Source: Methanoregula sp.
GTDB lineage: Archaea; Halobacteriota; Methanomicrobia; Methanomicrobiales; Methanospirillaceae
Direction of reading: 5' to 3'
NCBI GenBank assembly: GCA_013331015.1
Contig: DUHF01000015.1
Coordinates: 1 to 6,331, forward strand
DNA length: 6,331 bases
The notes under the pieces are model-generated. The model was not told the DNA's origin. It searched no databases and saw only the letters and a list, made by a program, of their open reading frames with translations. Of this stretch, positions 1 through 4,027 are shown in pieces (within the stretch, counting starts at the first letter, position 1; the number at the start of each line of letters is the position of its first letter). Position numbers and translations under genes: made by a program.

Positions 1-1
1 G

Positions 2-238
2 AACCACCGGGTGCAGCAGGGTTCCGGGGAGTTCACCATCCAGGAGACCGTCAACGCGGTTGCCGGCAGCGAGAACCTCCACTTCTTTGCCTTTACGCCC
101 TCATTCCAGAAACGGGGGTTACAGAAAGAGAAGTCGCTCAATGCGGTGCTGGATATCGGGTACCCCGGCCTTGGCAAGATCTTTTTTTACCCGCCGGGCA
201 ATGTCCAGGCAGAGCACCAGCGGGTGCTCTTGTTCTGA
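2..238 (+). CDS. C-terminal end of an unrecognised protein (5' end outside window)
   Basis: The reading frame is open from the first complete codon of the window (AAC CAC CGG GTG) to TGA at 236-238, giving 78 residues of a protein whose N-terminus lies to the left. A GTG at 11 could be read as a start, but the frame is open before it, it has no ribosome binding site, and the peptide reads like the interior of a domain. Recognisable stretches are ENLHFFAFTPSFQKRG in the middle and LDIGYPGLGKIFFYPPG near the end. There is no signal peptide, membrane segment or cysteine cluster. I do not recognise the family. The gene converges on the histidine-kinase fragment, with 49 bp between the two stop codons. 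GC-rich third positions support real coding, and the overlapping +3 frame (60-272) looks like its shadow. Confidence 0.6.
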   Translation, partial: NHRVQQGSGEFTIQETVNAVAGSENLHFFAFTPSFQKRGLQKEKSLNAVLDIGYPGLGKIFFYPPGNVQAEHQRVLLF

Positions 239-261
239 TGGGGTGAGCTTCCCGGGTATTT

Positions 262-279
262 CCGGATTTTAAAAACGTG
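262..279. terminator. Possible shared T-tract terminator between convergent genes
   Basis: Between the two convergent stop codons lies GGATTTTAAAAACGTG. It gives a T4 run on the + strand and a T5 run on the - strand, so it could end transcription from either side in the archaeal T-tract manner. The tracts are short and there is no strong hairpin, so this is tentative. The 15-mer at 265-279 also resembles a piece of the repeat array described further right. Confidence 0.25.
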
Positions 280-287
280 TATGATAG

Positions 288-773
288 TCACCCGGATGAC
301 CTGTCACACTCAATACCGGAGATCTTACCAGAGATTTTTCCAGCAGGTACGAACCGGAACCGGTCCTTTGGAAGGGAGATCTCAAACCGTGCCCCTTTGC
401 CTGGCTCACCGTTCTCGATGATCGTGATCCCGGTGATTGCAAGGATCTCCCTCACAAGAAAGAGGCCAAGACCGGTGTTTTTGCCATACCCACGGTCAAA
501 GATGAGTTCTTTTTCATTGATTGGGATGCCAGCGCCATTGTCCTCCCATACAATGACAAGACCATTATTTCCGGGTTGCGCATGCACATGGATTTCTGTG
601 ACATGGTTTCCGTGACGCAGGGAGTTGTTCAGGAGATTGGCAAAGACTTTGGTGATGAGCGGATCGGTAAAGATCTCGAGACCGGTGATTTCTGATACGA
701 TCCTTACACCGGGGTGACTGTTGCAATCCTGCACCACCCCGCCCGGTTTTTGATCCTGGACCATCAAAAGCAC
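288..773 (-). pseudogene. Histidine kinase remnant: HATPase domain only, 5' truncated
   Basis: The 161-residue product is an almost complete GHKL (HATPase_c) ATP-binding domain. From the GTG at 773, the N box is FANLLNNSLRHG (residues 44-55), the G1 box is WEDNGAGIP (76-84), the F box is ELIFDRGYG (89-97), the G2 box is GKNTGLGLF (97-105), and the domain closes with GEPGKGARFEISLP (122-135). This spelling is typical of the large PAS-containing sensor kinases of methanogens. What is missing is everything upstream: no HisKA phospho-acceptor helix, no PAS domain and no membrane segment. Reading back from 773 the frame stays open only to a TGA at 825-827, and the peptide there (ITGSRLPCIRHFRAF) does not resemble a kinase. 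Possible starts are GTG at 773 or ATG at 764, neither with a convincing ribosome binding site. The best reading is the 3' remnant of a decayed sensor kinase. A free-standing ATPase-domain protein remains possible. Confidence 0.6.
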
Positions 774-918
774 AAAAGCCCTGAAATGTCGTATACAGGG
801 GAGTCTGGATCCTGTTATCCTGGCTCATATCCGGTGAGCGTCATGTGCTTGTTCAATCCCGGTACTGGACTATAGCCTGCCCTCTCGTTTTTAAGGTAAA
901 TAAATTCTCTGCTTTAAG

Positions 919-937
919 CCATCCCGGTAAAGGATGG
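919..937. repeat. Short inverted repeat (6-bp stem, 7-nt loop)
   Basis: CCATCC at 919-924 and GGATGG at 932-937 are exact reverse complements around CGGTAAA. The context is AT-rich and no gene starts close by. It may be an operator or a remnant hairpin. Confidence 0.35.
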
Positions 938-971
938 TTCCGATAAGGAAATTGCAGGATTATCCTGACCC

Positions 972-988
972 GGGTGACCCTGTCACCC
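972..988. repeat. Perfect 7-bp inverted repeat GGGTGAC/GTCACCC
   Basis: GGGTGAC (972-978) and GTCACCC (982-988) pair perfectly around a 3-nt loop, CCT. It lies about 80 bp past the stop of the CcdA-like gene on the - strand. Neither strand has a T-run directly after it, so it does not look like a terminator. It could be a dimeric repressor site or an RNA 3'-end hairpin. Confidence 0.4.
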
Positions 989-1018
989 CCTCCCTTCAGC
1001 AGGCTCCACTCTGGAGAG

Positions 1019-1023
1019 AAAAA
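1019..1023 (-). terminator. Weak T-tract downstream of CcdA-like gene
   Basis: On the - strand a T5 tract lies about 43 nt past the TGA of the CcdA-like gene, inside a short GGAG/CTCC inverted pair (1013-1016 and 1024-1027). Archaeal termination can use such tracts, but five Ts is weak. Confidence 0.2.
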
Positions 1024-1065
1024 CTCCGATGGGCACCGGATGAAACCGGCAGGTGAACCCGCACC

Positions 1066-1758
1066 TCAAAACAAAGCGAGGGATAAAAACCAGAGCCCGA
1101 TGAGGATGATGGCAACCCCCACGATCCGGTCAAAGACTTCGCCACTCACCCGCGCCTTCTCCTTCACCACTTTTCCAACAGCGCCGCCAACCGAGCTGAT
1201 GATGATGAGCGGAATGGAGAGACCGATCCCGTAGACCAGGATCGTGACCAGTCCCTGGAGGGCCGTCTGGTATAACGCGATGTACGTGAGGACAATGAGG
1301 AGCATCGGGGCACCCCGGCCGACCGTGATCGCACCAAAGGAGAGCCCGAGCAGGAAGGCGCCGGTTGTGGTATAGGACATGGGAGCCCGGAACCGGTTGA
1401 AGATGCTTTTTATCGGGGGTTTATAGAGATGAAGGAGCTGGAGACCCATAAGGATCAGGAGCAGACCCCCGATCGCCCATGCAACCGAATCGCTGATAAA
1501 GAGAAGATAGTTCCCGATAAAACCTGCAATAACGCCAAGCGGCAGCAGGACCAGGATAGTGCCAAGGCAGAATGCAAGGGTGAGACGGAGGATATGGGCA
1601 CATGAGAGTCGCGTCTCACCGCTTGTGAGATACCCAATCAGGCCAAGGCAGAGCACGCTGTTGCACGGGCAGATGCCGGCGATGAGGCCGAAGATGAAGA
1701 TGCCAGTGAGCGACGGGTCAAACGCGACCATGCAGGTACACAATAGGAGTGACAGCAT
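1066..1758 (-). CDS. CcdA/DsbD-type transmembrane thiol-reductant transporter-like protein
   Basis: The product is an integral membrane protein with about six hydrophobic helices (roughly residues 17-45, 57-80, 86-111, 130-163, 168-190 and 211-229, counting from ATG at 1758; 230 residues). The first helix carries GLIAGICPCNSVLCLGLIGYL, which has the shape of the conserved N-terminal helix of CcdA/DsbD proteins (glycine-rich, a Cys after Pro, ending LxGYL). In that family the protein passes electrons across the membrane through one Cys in helix 1 and one in helix 4. Here helix 1 has C30, C32 and C37, but the matching helix 4 stretch, GAITVGRGAPMLLIVLTY, has no Cys, so electron transfer may be altered or lost. 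The start is uncertain: TTG at 1860 gives 264 residues, ATG at 1758 gives 230 and ATG at 1731 gives 221 (closest to the usual family length). None has a clear ribosome binding site. It is divergent from the lipoprotein gene at 1902. Confidence 0.7.
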   Translation of the reverse strand: MLSLLLCTCMVAFDPSLTGIFIFGLIAGICPCNSVLCLGLIGYLTSGETRLSCAHILRLTLAFCLGTILVLLPLGVIAGFIGNYLLFISDSVAWAIGGLLLILMGLQLLHLYKPPIKSIFNRFRAPMSYTTTGAFLLGLSFGAITVGRGAPMLLIVLTYIALYQTALQGLVTILVYGIGLSIPLIIISSVGGAVGKVVKEKARVSGEVFDRIVGVAIILIGLWFLSLALF

Positions 1759-1860
1759 TAAGAGAATATGGTAAATCAACCAAATCCAAGTCGTTTTCCC
1801 CTTGGCATCGCGGGGGATTCCCGTCAGAAAAACGGGAAGAACTGCACTAAAAAAACGCAA

Positions 1861-1901
1861 AACCGCAAACCATAATCATTATTACGAATAAAACAGGGGT
1901 T
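1861..1901 (+). promoter_or_regulatory. AT-rich promoter region and ribosome binding site of lipoprotein gene
   Basis: The 41 bp upstream of ATG 1902 are AT-rich (for example CATAATCATTATTACG at 1871-1886), as expected for an archaeal TATA region. They end in AGGGG at 1895-1899, a purine-rich site two bases from the start codon and so closer than usual. No exact TATA consensus is present. If the CcdA-like gene starts at TTG 1860 the two divergent genes would share this short region; if it starts at 1758 or 1731, its promoter would lie inside 1760-1860. Confidence 0.3.
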
Positions 1902-2582
1902 ATGAAACGCTCTGCCATAGCAATGATCCTTGTCATTGTCCTCGTCATGTTCTCCGGGTGCACCCAGTCGCAGCCAGCGGCCACCCCCCAGCCGATCGTG
2001 ACCCAGGTACCGGCCACCCAGGAGATCACAGAGACTCCCGCGGCACCTGAAATAACCACTGCTGCACCGGTCGTCACCGTAACGGTCATCCGTCACGTTG
2101 AGGTCCAGAAGGCATGGAAGGACAGCGATCTGCGCATAAGCTTCAAGGCACCGTCAAGCTGGGAAGTCACGACCTGGCGGATGGATCTCCCGGAGGGATC
2201 GCAAGGGCTGGAGTACAAAACCCAGCTGGTTCCTGGCGATGTCTTCTATATCATGACCTTCCCCATCTCGCGTAACCAGGACCAGGATTACCGGAACATC
2301 TTCCGCAGGTGGGCGCCGGCTCCGGAAGAGTCAACCGTCACCATCAACAACATTGTCTTTGACCGCTTCGAGTCAACAAAAGAAGAAAAAACCCAGGTTG
2401 CCTATGTAGCCCGCAAATCAAGCGCAAACGATCTCGGGTATTCGAGCGTGCTCTACTTTGTTGCCGACTCAACAAAGCAGTTCGAGATAGATGACTTTGA
2501 AGATGTTGTCCAGTCATTCGCCTACCTGGGAAAAGATACCGCCGCTACCGCAACCGGAAACGAGATTCCGCGGATACGGTAA
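1902..2582 (+). CDS. Secreted lipoprotein, possibly PsbP-like domain
   Basis: The 226-residue product begins with a short basic N-terminus (MKR), a hydrophobic run (AIAMILVIVLVMF) and the lipobox FSGC, with the modified Cys at residue 20, so it is probably exported and lipid-anchored to the outer face of the membrane. Residues 21-65 are a Pro/Thr/Ala-rich, low-complexity tether typical of methanogen surface proteins. A globular domain follows from about residue 70: DLRISFKAPSSWEV near its start, then GDVFYIMTFPISRNQDQDY, and FEIDDFEDVVQSFAYL near the end. This layout (a 'polypeptide with a W in the opening strand' and a closing 'FxxVxxSF' helix) is reminiscent of PsbP-like lipoproteins of archaea, but that is recognition by eye only. 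It contains no further cysteines and no catalytic motif that I can see. The start is fixed by the signal peptide and a purine-rich site just upstream. A T-tract follows the stop. Confidence 0.75.
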   Translation: MKRSAIAMILVIVLVMFSGCTQSQPAATPQPIVTQVPATQEITETPAAPEITTAAPVVTVTVIRHVEVQKAWKDSDLRISFKAPSSWEVTTWRMDLPEGSQGLEYKTQLVPGDVFYIMTFPISRNQDQDYRNIFRRWAPAPEESTVTINNIVFDRFESTKEEKTQVAYVARKSSANDLGYSSVLYFVADSTKQFEIDDFEDVVQSFAYLGKDTAATATGNEIPRIR

Positions 2583-2587
2583 TCTTC

Positions 2588-2603
2588 ATTTTTCTCTTTT
2601 TTT
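2588..2603 (+). terminator. T-tract terminator of the lipoprotein gene
   Basis: Starting six bases past the TAA, the + strand reads TTTTTCTCTTTTTTT (from 2589), a strong pyrimidine/T tract of the kind that terminates archaeal transcription without needing a hairpin. Confidence 0.6.
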
Positions 2604-2760
2604 AGAAAACAGGAGAAGAAATAATCGCACCCGTTGCGATCAGTCAATGGGTTGACGATCGCTCCCAGCCCCCAATGGTCTTTTATTAAAGGGGTACGAT
2701 ACCTCAAAACCCCTGAAGAGCGAGAATAAAGAGTTTTTTTCCCAAAAGAACATCAGGTGC
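2604..2760. other. Noncoding leader to the repeat array
   Basis: No gene is evident. The stretch contains a weak 6-bp inverted repeat (AGGGGT at 2690-2695 with ACCCCT at 2709-2714, 13-nt loop) and a T7 run near 2734-2740. The - strand frame at 2522-2707 is short and overlaps the lipoprotein end, and I do not accept it as coding. Confidence 0.4.
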
Positions 2761-2840
2761 AATCGGATCCCGATTTAAAAACGTGCAACCGCGATCGTGA
2801 TCGCGATCAAAAACCAATCCGGAAAAACCGGTAACCGATT
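2761..2840 (+). repeat. Direct-repeat block A (copy at 3031-3110)
   Basis: The first 65 bp (2761-2825) match 3031-3095 at 61 positions by eye count, exactly 270 bp apart, including the 50-bp spacer with GTGATCGCGATCAAAAACC. The next 15 bp (a diverged dyad) match at 11 of 15. Inside the block, CGCGATC-GT-GATCGCG at 2790-2805 is a perfect 7-bp-arm palindrome that is partly lost in the other copy. Confidence 0.85.
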
Positions 2841-2913
2841 TTCGTTTCACCATCGGATCCCGATTTTGATCGCAAAATCGATCAGCGATTTTTCTTTTAC
2901 AATCGGATCGCGA

Positions 2914-2940
2914 TTGAAAACCGGTTTTGGATTGGAATTG
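2914..2940 (-). repeat. Partial inverted copy of the block spacer
   Basis: Within the 40-bp central spacer, ACCGGTTTTGGATTGG (2920-2935) is the reverse complement of CCAATCCAAAACCGGT. The block A spacer reads CCAATCC, then GGAAAAACCGGT (2814-2832), so the central spacer appears to carry an inverted version lacking three bases. It also holds the perfect palindrome AAAACCGGTTTT at 2917-2928. Confidence 0.5.
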
Positions 2941-3030
2941 TCTGACGGAGCGTACAATCGGATCGCGATTTTTTTATGAAAATCGATCAGCGATTTTGAT
3001 CTCGAAATCGATCAGCGATTTTCGTTTTGT

Positions 3031-3110
3031 AATCGGATCCCGATTTTAAAACGTGCAATCGCAATCATGATCGCGATCAAAAACCAATCCGGAAAAATCG
3101 GTTGCCGGTT
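3031..3110 (+). repeat. Direct-repeat block B (copy of 2761-2840)
   Basis: This is the second copy of block A. The four differences in the first 65 bp are at the positions matching 2777, 2789, 2793 and 2797. Three are C/T or G/A transitions, and two of those interrupt the 7-bp-arm palindrome of block A. This suggests duplication followed by drift in the spacer while the first dyad stayed identical. Confidence 0.85.
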
Positions 3111-3135
3111 TTGATCGCAGAAACGGATCCCGGTT

Positions 3136-3280
3136 TTTTTAAGCATACACCAATCCATGGATGGTTAAAAAAATTGAGCAGATCTGTGATTCTTGTTTTC
3201 CCGCCAGTAAGAACCTAAGACCGTAGTAGTGACTCAATAATTACAAAGCTGTATTAACGAAAAGACAAAAAGTACATGAC
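3136..3280 (+). promoter_or_regulatory. Upstream region of the zinc-ribbon gene
   Basis: The region opens with a T-run directly after the last dyad, then has the perfect 10-bp palindrome ATCCATGGAT (3153-3162) flanked by ACCA and GGTT, and AT-rich sequence at 3231-3270 (CAATAATTACAAAG and GTATTAACG) where an archaeal TATA element would be expected. No exact TATA/BRE consensus or ribosome binding site is evident, so the transcript could be leaderless. Confidence 0.3.
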
Positions 3281-3451
3281 ATGGCAGAAAAGAAGAAGTG
3301 CGAATACTGTGAAAAAGAGGCTATCGGGTTCCAGTCACTGGAGGGCAGTTTTGCCTGGGTTTGCCGCGATCATGCCGACAGCCTCCTTCTTGAACTCAAA
3401 CCCGGTGAGAAGCAAGTATACGGCGCCTGTTATCTCGAACGCTACACCTGA
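3281..3451 (+). CDS. Small zinc-ribbon-like protein, 56 aa
   Basis: ATG at 3281 opens a 56-codon frame ending at TGA 3449-3451. The product starts MAEKKKCEYCEKEAIG and has a CxxC pair (C7, C10) and, 17 residues later, a CxxH pair (C28, H31, in VCRDHADS), plus C50. Four ligands in this spacing suggest a small zinc-binding fold of zinc-ribbon or treble-clef type. The C-terminal half is LELKPGEKQVYGACYLERYT. The best evidence that it is real is a paralogue at 3717 that keeps the Cys/His residues and about 32 of 56 positions. The overlapping frame starting at ATG 3276 and the antisense frame at 3335-3577 look like shadows. The function is unknown; small proteins of this type may bind nucleic acid or partner proteins. 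It lies directly downstream of the dyad array, but no link is shown. Confidence 0.75.
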   Translation: MAEKKKCEYCEKEAIGFQSLEGSFAWVCRDHADSLLLELKPGEKQVYGACYLERYT

Positions 3452-3716
3452 TCCCGAATCTTCATCTCTCGTTTGCGGGGAGTACATCAATTTCCCGCCC
3501 GCAATGCACTTTTTATTTTTCTGGGCGGTTCTTTCTCGATACGCGGAAGAGACGATCCCTCGTGAGATCTCAACCATGACGGGAGATTGACATCGGGTTC
3601 GTTTTTTTAGCCCGCATTTTTCCTTTTTTACCTCTGCTACACCTGAGCTTCACCCCGCCCCGAAGCGTGAGACACACGGGGGGAAGTAATGGAAGTACTG
3701 CCGGATACCCGTAACA
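3452..3716. other. Noncoding gap between the two zinc-ribbon paralogues
   Basis: No gene is visible. The 11-mer GCTACACCTGA, which ends the first zinc-ribbon gene, recurs at about 3636-3646 and could be a scar of duplication or chance. T-runs at 3509-3520 and 3602-3630 are candidate terminators. Purine-rich GGGGGGAAG lies about 30 bp before the second ATG, too far to act as its ribosome binding site. Confidence 0.4.
3602..3630 (+). terminator. T-tract cluster downstream of the zinc-ribbon gene
   Basis: Three T-runs (TTTTTTT at 3602-3608, TTTTT and TTTTTT between 3618 and 3630) lie 150 nt past the stop. A nearer T-rich stretch at 3509-3520 (TTTTTATTTTT) may already terminate the transcript. 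Confidence 0.4.
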
Positions 3717-3898
3717 ATGGTAAAAATACCACCATGCGAATTCTGTGACCGCGATGCGATTGGTATCCAGTCATCTGGCTGCTCTGTTTCCTCTGTCTGC
3801 CAGGACCATGCCGACAGTACCCTTCTCGCACTCAAACCCGGGGAAAACAGGGCTATGAATATTGTTATCTCGAACGATTCGATAACGCAGATCAATAA
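3717..3898 (+). pseudogene. Frameshifted paralogue of the zinc-ribbon protein
   Basis: From ATG 3717 the frame gives MVKIPPCEFCDRDAIG, with C7, C10, C28 and H31 aligned with the intact gene at 3281 and the shared HADSxLLxLKPGE. After KPGE the frame diverges. Shifting by one base in the run GGGGAAAA (3840-3847), as if one A were missing, restores KQGYEYCYLERFDNADQ, which matches KQVYGACYLERYT of the paralogue, and ends at TAA 3896-3898 after 60 residues. Without the shift the frame runs unaligned to TGA at 3987-3989 (90 residues). The simplest explanation is a 1-nt deletion in a homopolymer, either a real mutation or a sequencing error. All four zinc ligands lie before the shift, so a shortened fold might still form. 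It converges on fdhB. Confidence 0.7.
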
Positions 3899-4010
3899 TC
3901 TTTTCCTCACGAGAAAGGATACCGGGCGCGTGTTGGGTACAAAATACGGGCCTCTCGTGCACTACTGCTCAGGAAAAAGAACCTGCTGATGGAATCGATC
4001 CCTGCAGGAG

Positions 4011-4027
4011 CGGAAAAAAAGAAAAAA
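4011..4027 (-). terminator. T-tract terminator of the fdhAB operon
   Basis: Read on the - strand, the TAA of fdhB is followed directly by TTTTTT, a C and TTTTTTT. This strong double T-tract is a typical archaeal 3' end. It also faces the convergent zinc-ribbon paralogue. Confidence 0.65.

Larger units (their letters stand above)
829..1065. other. Noncoding gap between kinase remnant and CcdA-like gene
   Basis: I see no credible gene here. The + strand frame at 974-1234 is proline/serine-rich low-quality sequence running into the antisense of the CcdA-like gene. The region contains an AT-rich stretch near 890-915 that could hold a promoter element, and two perfect short dyads listed separately (919-937 and 972-988). 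If the kinase was once full length on the - strand, its missing 5' part should lie here, but no PAS or HisKA-like peptide is visible in any frame. Confidence 0.5.
2761..3135. repeat. Array of eleven 15-bp GATC-centred dyads with 10-bp spacing
   Basis: Eleven 15-bp units occur at 2761-2775, 2826-2840, 2851-2865, 2876-2890, 2901-2915, 2956-2970, 2981-2995, 3006-3020, 3031-3045, 3096-3110 and 3121-3135. They come in three main versions: AATCGGATCCCGATT, AATCGATCAGCGATT and AATCGGATCGCGATT. More diverged copies are AACCGGTAACCGATT, AATCGGTTGCCGGTT and AAACGGATCCCGGTT. Each is an imperfect palindrome with 5-6 bp arms. Spacers run 50, 10, 10, 10, 40, 10, 10, 10, 50 and 10 bp, so neighbouring units inside a block are exactly 25 bp centre to centre. 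Some spacers extend the symmetry: 2861-2880 is an 8-bp-stem palindrome formed by the right arm of one unit and the left arm of the next. All copies lie in the same orientation. No open frame of note crosses the array. The function is unknown; repeated binding sites for a dimeric protein would fit best. Confidence 0.85.

Noticed and set aside
1824..2096. Frames on the - strand overlapping the lipoprotein start
   Set aside because: Low-complexity Gly/Asp/Arg or Val/Thr composition produced by the Pro/Thr-rich linker read in reverse; the lipobox on the + strand is convincing.
2797..2979. Open frame of 60 codons across the repeat array on the + strand
   Set aside because: It is built entirely from repeat units and spacers, shows no protein motif, and its codons follow the DNA periodicity rather than coding bias.
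2761..3135. CRISPR array
   Set aside because: Repeats are only 15 bp and vary among copies, spacers are 10 bp and several are similar to each other, and no cas gene is present in the window.
3335..3577. 80-codon - strand frame
   Set aside because: Antisense to the zinc-ribbon gene, whose reality is supported by a paralogue; no matching frame exists opposite the second copy at the same place.
3840..3848. Programmed -1 ribosomal frameshift site
   Set aside because: The codons are GGG GAA AAC, which do not fit the X XXY YYZ heptamer in this frame, and the other paralogue needs no shift; a simple 1-nt deletion explains it.
3908..3959. 7-bp stem CACGAGA/TCTCGTG with a 38-nt loop
   Set aside because: Short stem and long loop without further pairing; such pairs are expected by chance at this length.
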